Positions 40,820-57,522 of a stretch of DNA of 64,000 nucleotides are shown here, one piece after another. The notes beneath the pieces are model-generated. The model ran no database searches. It saw nothing but the letters and a program-made list of their open reading frames with translations, and was not told where the DNA came from. A program made the position numbers and the translations under genes. Source of the stretch: Selaginella moellendorffii (taxonomy: Eukaryota; Streptophyta; Lycopodiopsida; Selaginellales; Selaginellaceae). Each line of letters starts with the position of its first letter. Position 1 is the stretch's first letter. Location: the NCBI RefSeq assembly GCF_000143415.4, contig NW_003314269.1, positions 3,031,060 to 3,095,059 on the forward strand, given 5' to 3'.

Positions 40820-43800
40820 GTAAAGACTTGAGTTGATAATCCAGAAGATCTCTTGGAATAGAAGAAATGTGAGCTGCTCGTCATTAAAAGCTTGCCCAGC
40901 TCGTCGTATGCAAATGTCACCAAAACAAAACAATACCATCGTTTAGGACTTAGTCGCTGTCCACCACAGTAGGCGAGCGATGGTGATAACAGTGCATCCC
41001 TGGAAATCACTCCATCGGTGGCACTGTCCACGGATGTGGTGGCCTCGTCCAGTATCAATACACGGGCTTGTTTTAGCATAACTCGTCCAAGGCAAAACAA
41101 TTGTCTCTGTCCCATGCTCCAGTTTTCACCATTTTCAGACAGCAAAAGTCACCGAGAAGGTAGGCTGTCTCTAGCACTTGCAAGGGATGGGCTTGCCTTC
41201 CTTGTCTGTGAGAGCTTTATAAGCAGCTTTGATCCTCAGAGAAAAGGAAGAAAACTTTTACACATACACGCACGAGGTTTCCAAGTCATTTATCCAAGGG
41301 TTTTGAAGAAACTTAGAAAGGATGAGTCTCCACTCACATTTGTTTAAATACCAAGTTTTATAGCGAATGGTGCCTTCGAACAGCGTTGGATCTGTGGAAT
41401 GGTGCTGAGCCTGGATCGGAGATCATCTTCGTTATGTCCACGCCGTCGATCACGCTCTTTCCACCGGCTGGCTCAGAATATGGCATGGATGAGCGTGGAT
41501 TTTCCACTGCCAGTCCGGCCCACGACTCCAATCCTCTTGACTCCGGGAAATACACAGTTATTGTTGTGAAACAGGAGCGGTGAGTTGGAGTTATAGCGGA
41601 CCTATGTCACGTAGAAATGTTGTTCAAGTTCCAAAGCCATTATCGAAGTTTTAGAAATTCCTACCTACGTTTCCTGTGGCAGGCCAGCTTTCCGGAAGCT
41701 TAGACTCTTCAATCTCCCATGGTGCCTCGCTGGGAATGCGAGGGGAGGGAGATAACCTTATTGAAGAAAACAGAAACCAAAGACAACGTTGGTGAGGAGT
41801 TCTAGCCTCATAGAGGCCCACTCCATGGCTGCAGCCGAGTAGAGATAGACTCGAGCAGACGTGTCGATCCTGTGCATGAAACGCTCTTCCTGGCAAAAAC
41901 CTCGTACTGTCGGAGCTCCTGCAATAGATTCCGCAAAGTGGTGACTCCTTGAAGCCTGGAAAGCTCCCTGCCTGACGGTATATAAGACCTTTGCAAATAG
42001 ATTCAACTCTAATTAGGACAGAGGTATTGATTGAAAAAGAGATTTACCTGTAGCAAGATACAGAAAACAAACACAGGAGCAAAAACGATTAAGACTCCAA
42101 ACTGCTTGAGACATAACTCCCACAATATATAAAAGCTGTACTCCTGAGAACGCAAGGCCCCCAAGCCTGCAAGGCACATTTAAGTCGAGAGCACTTTGGT
42201 CTGTAGAAGCCTGAGATTTAAAAACTTCAAATGTAAACAGACGTACCCGGCTGAGAATTCTACCTTGGAGTTAAATAAAAAAACCACATCAATTGGCAAA
42301 TGAGTGGAGTATGTCAAAGAAGAACTTCTGAGATGTCGCGAGGCTGATGACATGATGTAGCACCCTGAGAAGCACGAACAGCGATGCTCCAAACGGAATT
42401 CCTACCAGTGTTCACAGCGATGCTCCAAGCAAAAAATCCTCTGTATCCGATGATCAACCGAATGGGATCAAACACGCCGTCGATGAGCCATCCACCAGTC
42501 TGACGCAAGATTTGAAACAGTAGCATACTCACCAATATACGCCCTTGTAAACTGCCATGCAGTAGTATCAGTAAACTTGCAAACCAAAACTACCTTTCTC
42601 GTGTTCTTCTTTTTGTACCAGTTGTTCTGCCTTGGGCTCATTCGACTTCTGCACTTCTGTTTTTTACTTCATTATTTGGATACCTCCATAGCCTTGTTGT
42701 GTGCTCCAACAAGCACTCTTTGGGAAATTTATGTAGAGATTGGCACTCAAGAACAAGAGGTTTAACTCGCTTGGAAAAGCTGAGAGTAAGGTCCAGATCG
42801 CCCATCTTTTACCTACATTTAGCTCGTCAACGTGTACTTTATTTTATATTGTTACCAATAATGAATTAAGTGAATTAAGAACACATTTTGCGTAAAATTT
42901 ATGAGTGAGAGATCACAGAGCCAAACAGAGACATGCTTACCTTGAAGATTTGAGTACCAGTTTCCACGTCCATGGCACCGAAAGTATCATCAAGTAGGTA
43001 GGTATCACCATCCTGATACAGTGCACGAGCAAGTTGTATCCTTTGCTTCTGGCCGCCCGGCCATGGCCTCCATTTTCTTTTTCTGTCTTTCTTTCACGGC
43101 TATCTAACCCCGCTTAAATTGATGCCCCTCTCGCTTATTTCTGTCTGATCTCCGAATGGAAGAACTTCCATATCTCTTTTGAGTTGACACATCTCCAGCA
43201 CGCGATCGTATTACTTCTGTCCATAAAACAAACATTATTCTCGACCATTCCACTTTGTACCCAAGCAGTCTGGCCCACATACGATGTTCTTCCAGTTACC
43301 TGGACCTGCAAAAGCAGATGTAAGGAGAATGGTAGAATACAAAAATGCATACCATAGCCTTGGGATTTCTCCGAGAGCAAGCTCAATTTTCCGCAAACCG
43401 CAACTGTCATCCCTTTTTTGACATCCAGATTAACTCTAGCTCAGGACATCTGACGTCTGCTGCTTCCACCAGAATTACTGTAGGATCTTGGTCATTTGTC
43501 CAAGAAACAGCATCAGCCTGAAGCTCTGGCTCGTGAAGAAACTTACTCAGCCGATCCAGCGATCTTGTTTGAGACAGAGTTGAAATACAGTCTGCTAGCC
43601 TCCTGTAAAATTCTAAAGGTGGCCAGCGCTGAAAAGTGGTTAGAGGTATCTTCAGCACCACACAAGTACCAAAAGTGACCACTCCAATGATCATTTGTCC
43701 AGAAGAGGAAAGAACGATTTCTTCAGCCAGCCATACTCCACACCTCTCAAGGCTTCCAGTTTCTGCAGGTAAGTGAGAATCCTCATGCTCTTTAAGCACT

Positions 43801-44270
43801 CCGTCGTTGCTCGCATTCGGGCGTCCTTGGCCTCCATGATCTTGCCCTGGTACTTGTCTTGCAGGAGCTAAACGGAGTGTTTATAGCCGCCGAAATCAGC
43901 GTAGCAACCACAGTAGCAATCGCAGCAGCTCCGACTTGCTGGTATAGAATAAGAAGTCACCTGAAGCGGGTAAATACGATTTGTGCGTAAACTAATTGGA
44001 CGCGACAAGATCATCCAAGGCTAGCACAGAACGAGAAGAAAATGTCTCAGCGTCACGAGGCCGGATTGCTTCCTCTCTTGCGCGATGCTACCAACAACAA
44101 GCCAGGCAGGAGAACTCCTCCGCAGGACGTGATCCATGAAGAAATGAGACACAGAGAAGCAGCGGAAGGGGGAATTTTGACGGTCTTGAGCTTGCTAGTC
44201 CGCCGGGACTTTGTAGACAAGAAGAAACTCACAAGAAAAAATTCAGACTCAATTCCTTCAGATTAAATAT
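40820..44270 (-). pseudogene. ABCC transporter pseudogene, copy D
   Basis: Antisense, close relative of copy B: NBD2 end at 40820-41150, TMD2 at 41600-42540, NBD1 at 42950-43400, TMD1 at 43480-43960, and an N-terminal piece at 44040-44240. NBD1 carries the same insertion of about 55 bp as copy B, next to a further GGCCATGG insertion. Many frameshifts are present, and the codons for Walker A are lost. Confidence 0.85.
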
Positions 44271-44430
44271 CACGTTCGTTCCTGCCTCGTGAAGTCTACA
44301 GAGTTTTACATTCTGGCAACACTGTCGCAAACAAAAACTCGCTGAAGTCAGCCACAAAGTAGCTAAGGTGACCATTCTAGTCGTCCAAATTATTGCGAGC
44401 TGCGTCATGAACGATTTCTTCAGCCAGCCA
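44271..44430. repeat. Cluster repeat, second copy of 37861-38060
   Basis: Matches the stretch after ABCC pseudogene B with short indels, ending in antisense ABCC TMD1 sequence (CGATTTCTTCAGCCAGCCATA). Confidence 0.75.
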
Positions 44431-44697
44431 TAGTGACTACTCCAATCACAGAACTACAGCAAAAACAAACACGCCTCACGACAAGGAACCGCTGTCAAAG
44501 AAGGCGAGAGGCTCGGAAGCTTGCTTTGAACTTTCGTGAAAAAAACCCGTGGGCTGCCGGGCAAGTCCTCTGGCTCCAAAGTCCTCTTTGCTCCGAGAGC
44601 CAGCATAGCAAGCTTAGATTCCCATTGTCGCGTGTAAATATGTGTCCAATATCCTTAGACCACGACCTTGACTGGCGACATTTTCTTCAGAGGCAAG

Positions 44698-45290
44698 TCA
44701 CAAAATGGTGGCTTTGCCTTGGACGATCCCGGTGGCACCGCCGGCGCTTGGCGGTGGAGCAACCTCGCAGAAAAACACGACCAAGTCGGGATAATCCGCA
44801 AGCTGTGGCAAAGATTCAAGAAACAAGAAGTCTTAGAATGAAAAATGGGAAAACCTTACGTAGCTCATTTCATTGTGAAATCCAAGCTCGGTTTCAGCGT
44901 CGAGGGCATTGTTTGTGTAGACAGGCCCGACAATGTGCTTCCTCCTCGCAGCTCCAGCTCTGTGACCCATGCTCTCATATCCAAACGCTTCCACCACTCG
45001 AGCAAATTCCTCCGCATTTGACACGCCGAATCCCCGGAACAAAATCGCGCCAGGGCTCCCAAAGAGTTGACCTTCCAGATCCCAATTGCGAGATCATTGC
45101 CGGAGTCTCCACTGGAAGCTCCTGCACAAGAGCCCAAACACGGAGCATACAGATCGAGAAGAGAATGCAGGAACATACCAGGCGTAATTACAAGAGGGAT
45201 GGCGTCCGTGTTCTTGGGATTGAGAAGCTTTGCCATTGCCATCGCTAAGTTAGAATATTCAATGTTTTCGGTCACCTTTATACATACCAA
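44698..45290 (-). pseudogene. Fragment of a TauD/TfdA-family (clavaminate synthase-like) oxygenase gene
   Basis: Minus-strand exons read AILFRGFGVSNAEEFARVVE and AFGYE, then HIVGPVYTNN and FHNEMSY (44860-45060), a GTAAGG donor, and after an AG at 44803 LADYPDLVVFFCEVAPP. These match plant Fe(II)/2-oxoglutarate-dependent TauD-like proteins (VLFRGF, VEAFGY, FHHEM, FFYCE in the family). FHNEM keeps the first iron-binding His (H-x-D/E). An upstream piece (PLVITPG, about 45175) is out of frame with the main exon. The frame stops at TGA 44698-44700, so the C-terminal half with the second His and the Arg is absent. It is a dead fragment caught in the duplication cluster. Confidence 0.7.
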
Positions 45291-45329
45291 GTTTGAGAAA
45301 CTATCCTTTTTACTGCATGATTCGGAGGA

Positions 45330-46470
45330 TCCAAAAGATATCTTGGAAAACGCTTGAAGAAATACGAGCTCCTCTTCTTCCCCAGCTCGTCGTATTTAGC
45401 TATGCGTCCTGGAAAAAGATAAACTTGAAAAAAAAGAGAGTAAGATTTCCAACCAACGTGTAGGGCCAGAACGTAGTCGCTGTCAACTTTGTCGCGATGG
45501 TGGATGGATCATTCCATCGGTAGCACTGTCCACGGACGCGGTGGGCTCGTCTGGGTGCCAAAACACGGCCTTGTTTTAGCATCACTCGTCCAAGGCCTAA
45601 CAACATGGCCTCTTAGGAAATAGAAGAATGACAGAACTTATCTCCCAGATTTCTGGATCTGAGAACTGTCCAAGGGGGTCGAGATTATAGCAGATTCTCG
45701 TTCGCTGCTATTGACTCGCCAAAGTGATGTATGATTGCAGCTCTTTGAAGACCTTGAAGTCCAGAAAGTTCTCTGGCAATATTTCTGCCAAACACGTTGA
45801 AGGATCGTCAAGTAGGTGGATACCAGCATCCTGTTGGCAGGCATATGCAGTCGTGAAGAAAGTTGTTCACCCGATCTAGCGAGATTTTGTTTGCGACAGT
45901 GTGATTAAGTCTGGGAGAATTGTAAATAACTCCTGGGCCAAAAGAACTTTCCCAGTAGTCAGAGGTATCTTCGGCACCACACAAGTCCCTAACTCGTCTG
46001 TCATCGCCAGCGAGCTAATCACGACGAGGAAATCACCATCCATAGAAGAAGGCGGGATTGTTCTTCTCGGAAGCCTGCTCGAACTTTCCCACTTTTTGTG
46101 AGAAAAAGAAAGCTCGTAAGCTGCTGATGCTCTTTTTCCTGTGCTACCTGTAGCAAATGTTCGTCCAAAGTCTTCTTGGCTGCTCTGGCGTACAGAGTAA
46201 CGTTGTCTTCACCCTTGTCCACTAACCAGAACTGTGATCCCTCTTCGTCCCCAAGCATCCAGGCCAGGCACTCCAGGATTTGTGTTTAACCTTGGAAGGT
46301 CATGCACAGAGAGCACAAACTTGGGAAGACCAGCAAACGAGGCAATCCACCACACCCAAATGCAGCTGGTATAGGATACTTGTACGATACTAGCGATGCT
46401 AATGCTAGATTCTTGACAGCTCGGGATCTTGCAAAGAAACTCACAAGCCAGGAGCGTGGCACTCGGATTT
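45330..46470 (-). pseudogene. ABCC transporter remnant, copy E
   Basis: The most decayed copy. Antisense pieces of the C-terminus (45340-45410), NBD2 (45480-45610, [13 protein letters not shown]), parts of TMD1/NBD1 (45840-45990), the L0 linker (46020-46260, VDKGEDNVTLYARA and QVAQEKEHQQ) and TMD0 (46310-46470) follow one another with large gaps. It lies head to head with the intact gene. Confidence 0.7.
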
Positions 46471-46707
46471 CGGCGTCGAATAACCGATGATCAGCTTACA
46501 ATTGTCTTTACAATTGTTTAGCCAGCCGTGGTAGATCCGAATATGCGCGTCACGAGCGACGAAAGGAGACCTTGACTGGCGAGAAAGTTTTTTCTTCGGA
46601 GGCAAGTCACAAAATGGTATATAATGCCGTTTTCTAGGGCTTTGTTTTCGCCACGGCCGGCCTCTTTCTTCTCCCAGCAACGCATTTTTCTAGCGCCGAA
46701 ATCAGCG

Positions 46708-51794
<5,087 letters not shown>

Positions 51795-52400
51795 ACCTAC
51801 GTTCGAGCTAGCAAGCTCGCAGCTAGAATAGAACAAATGGCTCTAAAGATCACAGACGAAGAACAAGTCTCAGTTGAGTGGCAAGCCAGGGTTGTGAACA
51901 ATCAATCAGTGCTCGGACTGATGATCAAAACATCTGAGCTTGGGGCAACATTTATATATGCTTATTTAGTATTATTTATTAATCTAATTAGCTGGTAAAA
52001 TAATAGAATATAAATACTTTAGATAAAATAATAGAATATACTATAAAGTGTTTATAGGAAAGTTTATAAATTATAAATATGCTTATAAATTATAAATACA
52101 AAATTAATCTAAATGAGTTAGATAGTAGAACATTTAAATATAGTCCCTACCACCCTAAGAAACCCATAAATGTTTATAGGTGATATATGGAATATTTCTA
52201 GATATTTTGACGTACTATACCATCTAACAATGTAAGTGTATGGAATAATAAATTGTGTATATTAGTCTAAAAACCTGAACTTATATATAAGAGTGAGTGG
52301 TCTGAATTAAACCAATTTAATAACTACTAAAATCCCACTATGCTAATAATAATAATATAGAGCATTATAACTGTACACCTAAACTCTCTTTTTAGAAGGA
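51795..52400. other. 3' flank of the ABCC gene; sharp shift to AT-rich DNA
   Basis: From about 51950 the sequence becomes strongly AT-rich without genes. The change marks the edge of the repeat region. Confidence 0.6.
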
Positions 52401-55340
52401 TGGAAAACAATTAAAATTCTTTGGTTGGTGGCCAACATTTAGACAGAGGCATTGGTGGATCTGTAGGAAGTGCCATTTAGTTTTGACTCTTTTGTACAAA
52501 GTTATAATTTTTAGAGGATCAACTTAATGAATATTATATCGAACTTCATAAACTTGCAATCTAACTTACTGTAATACTTAATATAGTCCTTTCTATTGAG
52601 GAAAGATTAAATAAACCATATACTATAAAATTATAGAAACAAACTAACATCATATCATCCACTTTATACTCTATAGATGGATGATGATGTAGTGTTATTA
52701 TTTTCCCACTTGTACACTACCTTAATGTTCAATAAACTCCACTCGAACCAATGGAAGTATATTTGTCAAATATTAATCCTAGGATGTAGCATCAGTAATT
52801 TGTAACAATTATGAAGGTAAATTTAATTTTGTTGGTAATATCAAATCATGACTATATAAAGTTTTATATAGTGAAGCAATAACAAAACTCTATACCCTTA
52901 TAACATATGCTATGAAATAACCATTTTAATTTGAATGCTAAAAGTTCATATACTTTGCAATTATCCTTTTAAAGGTTCAAACAAGATATTCCACCAAAAT
53001 ATCCATATGTGAATGATAAAAATTTGTCAAAATGTGGTGTATCCCCAATTGAGACATCAAAACATGAAATGCCTTAACCAAATATAAAATCATTATTCAA
53101 AAGAATCCACTTAAGACAAGAATGTTGAAACATCACTCAATTGAGAAAGAAATATCCAACAACAGTTGCAAATGTACTAGTAAGAGCATTGATTTTTACC
53201 TAATAAATTAAGTAGTTAGAGGTAATAATAACATATTTATTGCTAGCAATTGACCGTGGAAAAGGCCCAATTAAATCAAATGTAATCAATTAATTTCAAC
53301 CATCCTTCTATAGCATGAGGGGGAGTATTATGAACTTGCCACTAAACATAGTTGTGCATATGCCAAATAACATCACATCACATTTCCACTTAATAGAAAG
53401 ACTTATGCAACTTTTTAGTCATACAATAATGTCCTAGGTACCCACATAAAATAGAAGAGTCATGGTAAACATAAAGAAAATATGAAATAAAAAATGAAGA
53501 CACCATCAACCCTCATCCTCACAAAGTATAAAATGTCATCTTCAATATGATATTGAGAATGTAAATATCAAAATCGCAATTCATCAGTAAGTGATATAAG
53601 ATTCTTAAACCCATCATAAAGGCTTCGGATTTACAACTCAACTTTTTGAGTTATATGAACACTGTTAAGAGAATCTCCAAACCTTATAGATATTGAATAT
53701 CAAGTACAATAACCACTGATAACATGGAATCCTCATCTAAAAAATTCATTAATACTAAAATAATAGGTTTATCAAGAATACAAGAAAAGATCAAAAGGAG
53801 AGAGAAGCTAAGAAAAAGATGTTAACATCAAGCATAAAACTTTTTGAGTAATGCACAATCTCAAAATTATATATTTGAAACTTTAGAGTCTATCAAACAA
53901 TATGACCAAGTAAGTTTCTCACTTCAATAATGAAATAACCGCAATATGATTAATTTTTAGTAATGTTTGAAAACTATTCACATGAAACTTGTCAAAACCC
54001 TAAACTATTACTAGACACTCCTTTATCATGGAGTAATTCACTTCTACTAGGTGCAATATACATATGATGTATGTAATAGGATAATGCTAATTAGGCACAC
54101 TCATGTTTTCTTGCATCATATCTCTAAAATTAATACCAAAAGCATTCATGCACAAAATAAAAGGTTAGATGTAGTTAGGATACGGCAAAATTGGAAAAAT
54201 TGTTAACAACTCATTAAAATCTAGAAATGCTTGAACACAATTCTTAAATTAGATGAAAGATGATGTTGACGACTTTAATAACACTTGCAATAATGCAATA
54301 TGATTAAAAAGATGATCAACAAAACAATCAAGATATTTTACTTTGCCAAAGAAGCATTATATATTGTTCACATATTTTAGAGTAGGAAACTTCAAAACAA
54401 CCATAAGTTTGTTAAAATCACTTGTAGATATCATGAACATGCTCCTCTTATGTACTTTCTAAGTGGATTAAGATATTATTAATGAAGTCATTAGTCACTC
54501 CAGGCATATCACAAAAAATGTTGTCCATCAAAGCAATTTTGGGGAATATCCTCCTTAGTCATCAACACTAGCCTATACCCAAATGTAATGTTTAATTTGG
54601 TGAATTTACAATTGCCACCCAAAAATCAACAATATAAGGAAGTAGGTACACATCTAGGATTGTCACATTATTTAACAAATGCTAGTTGATTTATAATCAA
54701 ATACTTCTATCATACTTCATCACAAAATTAACTTCATATGCCTAAGGATTTTGAGACTTTTTAATAATAACTTTTTTTAACATTTCCTTGATATTTATAT
54801 AAAATTTTAATCTCCTTTGATGGCCAAATGCCAAATAAGAATCTTTGATTGGACAAACACAACAGTTAAAATAAAATGACGAGTTGCAATCTTGGCCCCA
54901 AATGATAGGTCAATTTTTAAGATATTAGCATATTCCTTCTTGAGCTGATCAACTACTAAAGCCTATCTAGGGGATCTAGAGAAAGAATAGAAAAATAAGA
55001 AGGAAACACAATAAAAAGTAATGAGGAGACAAAAGTGATAAAAGTAAAGGTACAAAAAAAGAGATAAAGTGAAACAAAAGTAAGAGGAATAAAAGAACGA
55101 TAAGGATGTCTGAAAGAAGGGGGAGAAACTTTAAAGTTATATTTGGCATGATTGTGATACAACTAATTTATACTAAGGATAAAGTCAAAAGATTGACTCA
55201 ACATCACCCACAATTATTGAAACTCAAATTTAAGACCATAGATATACATAACTAAGTTTGCCTTATCCCATATATATAGTCTCTCTAGATAAACTAGAAG
55301 TTTGTTAGTGTGAAGAAAAGGGTTAACATCTGGGATAACC
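52400..55340 (-). mobile_element. Decayed Ty3/gypsy-like retrotransposon, minus strand
   Basis: No open frame is left, but the minus strand still shows pol remnants with many stops. An integrase core piece reads DLIGPFPRSIASNKYVII (about 53235-53285), followed further by a degenerate counterpart of the LSDRGTHF motif. Reverse transcriptase remnants lie at about 54400-54560 (DMPGVTNDFINNILIHL, recalling the YLDDILI region). The order RT then integrase on the minus strand fits Ty3/gypsy. The DNA is extremely AT-rich, as expected for old, methylated, C-to-T-mutated elements. Ends were not found; the right side is cut by the younger LTR element. Confidence 0.6.
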
Positions 55341-55369
55341 ACTTTTGCTATAGAAAATGAAGACTACTT

Positions 55370-57522
55370 TATAAGTGACTAAATTTTTCCATTCTACTTT
55401 AGTCACTTAACCGCACCTCCGACCATTTGGAAGAGTCTCATTCACAACCTCCATAAATCCCCCTCAGGACTTGGGGCTTGCTAGCCCCGAGAATAGCATC
55501 CATGCCACTTAACCATTGCACTTGGTCCAAGTGCTCCACGTGTCCGGTCCCATGACTGACACCCCAAGGTACAACCGACATATCAACCCATTACACTAAG
55601 GCCATGCCCATTCACCTTGGTCACATCGGTGGTTTGATACCACCTACATCATAGTCCCATCTCTCAAAGATTGGGCCATCCATCTATGAGTAATCATCCT
55701 AGATCCACTCCTTAGCATCCTTAGGATGCCCATGGACATGGGGAATAACTTTCCCCAATATCCCCTTTCCGGTCCCCACCAAGTCCCTTTTTGCCCATGG
55801 CCGTGTTTGCCAACACTGCCACTAGATTGAGGCCCACAGGCCCAACCACTAAGTCCCACGGTCCTTTGGGACTTCCTCCTCACATGACCGTATCCTTGGT
55901 CTCTACATTATAGGACGGCTCCTCTTCCTTTTCACAGTCTGGGACTTTGGGGCAACATTTCGGAACACCGTGGCCTTACGCGAGCCTCTTGGGTACTCTC
56001 CCCGCCTTCTGCCTTTGGGAGCTCTAGCCATGGGCTTAGAGCGAGGTTCCGTTGAGCCACACCTGGTATCCAAGTAGGTAGTGCCACCCACACTTGGACT
56101 GAGAGCATCGGCCAGTCGATCTCCCGGGGGAACTAGAGCCGGCTCTTGAACACTTCACCAAGCTATCCTGCTTGTCGGTCTATGTTCACTCTAGTCTTGG
56201 ACTTGCCAGTGGGCAGCTCATCACCCAACACTGGGCACAACCTTCCTAGGCCAAACTGGCTCCACTGCAATCCTCCCCCCACTATACTTTTGGAGCTCAT
56301 CAAACCCCCCAGGGTCTGGGAGACAAACGCTTTGGGCTTTCACCCTCTCAGACTCGAACTCGGACTCAAACTCGGACTCGGACTCAAACTCGGACTCAGA
56401 CTCGAACTCGGACTTGGACTCAAGCTCGGGCTCGGTCTCGAGCTCAGTCTCAGTCTCGGTCCCGGTCCCGGTTCTCGGTCCCGGTCCCGGTCTCAATCCC
56501 GGTCCCGGTCTCGGTCCCGGTCTCAATCCCGGTCCCGGTCTCGGTCCCGGTCCCGGTCCCGGTCTCGGTCCCAGTCCCGGTCTCAGTCCCGGTCTCGGTC
56601 TCGACCTTGGACTCCATCTCGGGTCCTTCTCGGACTCCATCTCGGATTCCATCTCGGACTCCATCTCGGACTCCATCTCGGGTCCATCTCGGACTCCATC
56701 TCGGATTCCATCTCAGGTCCATCTCGGACTCCACCTCGGACTCCATCTCGGGTCGATCTCGGACTCCATCTCGGACTCCATCTCGAACTCCATCTTGGAC
56801 TCCATCTCGGGTCCATCTCGGACTCTATCTCGGACTCCATCTCGGGTCCTTCTTGGACTCCATCTCGGATTCCATCTCAGACTCCATCTCGGACTCCATC
56901 TCGGGTCCATCTCGGACTCCATCTCGGATTCCATCTCAGGTCCATCTCGGACTTCACCTCGGACTCCATCTCGGGTCGATCTCGGACTCCATCTCGGACT
57001 CCATCTCGAACTCCATCTTGGACTCCATCTCGGGTCCATCTCGGACTCCATCTCGGGTCCATCTCGGACTCCATCTCGGACTCCATCTTGGGTCCATCTC
57101 GGACTCCATCTCGAATTCCATCTCAGGTCCATCTCGAACTCCACCTCGGACTCCATCTCAAGTCCATCTTGGACTCCATCTCGGACTCCATCTTGGACTC
57201 TATCTCAGACTCCATCTCGGGTCTATCTCGGGTCCATCTCGGACTCCATCTCAGACTCCATCTCGGACTCCATCTCGGATCCATCTCGGACACTTCCACG
57301 TGTCATGTGTTGGTCCTTTTGGGTCCCTTTTTGGAGCCTCGCTTATTGCTCGCTTCATGCTTGTTCTTTGAGCACTTTGTTGGGAGTTCCACTCCCGCTC
57401 TCGACCTTTCAAGTTGAAGCTTTTAATCCAAACGTGTTACGCTCGTTTGGTTTTCGCTTCTACCATTACCACATGGCACCCTTCCGGCTCCACTTTGGGG
57501 CCTAGGGATTTTGTGTCTCACA
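55370..57522 (-). repeat. Downstream (3') LTR, 2153 bp
   Basis: Matches 61560-63368 over its whole length apart from indels, mainly in the satellite part. The outer end reads TATAAG where the other LTR has TGTAAG, so the terminal dinucleotide has mutated. Confidence 0.85.
56340..57290. repeat. Minisatellite inside the downstream LTR
   Basis: On the plus strand the array begins with hexamers (CTCGGA/CTCAAA), passes into CTCGGT/CCCGGT hexamers (about 56430-56600), and then into 12-bp CTCGGACTCCAT and 11-bp CTCGGGTCCAT units up to about 57290. It reads open in several frames on both strands only because the unit contains no stop; these frames are not genes. Confidence 0.9.

Noticed and set aside
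44433-45248. Plus-strand 271-codon frame
   Set aside because: Runs antisense through the TauD exons and ABCC remnants; no similarity of its own.
56146-57505. Open frames of up to 423 codons (repeats of HLGLHLGS or SISDSISD type)
   Set aside because: They are translations of the LTR minisatellite, open in several frames on both strands, with no start context or protein family.
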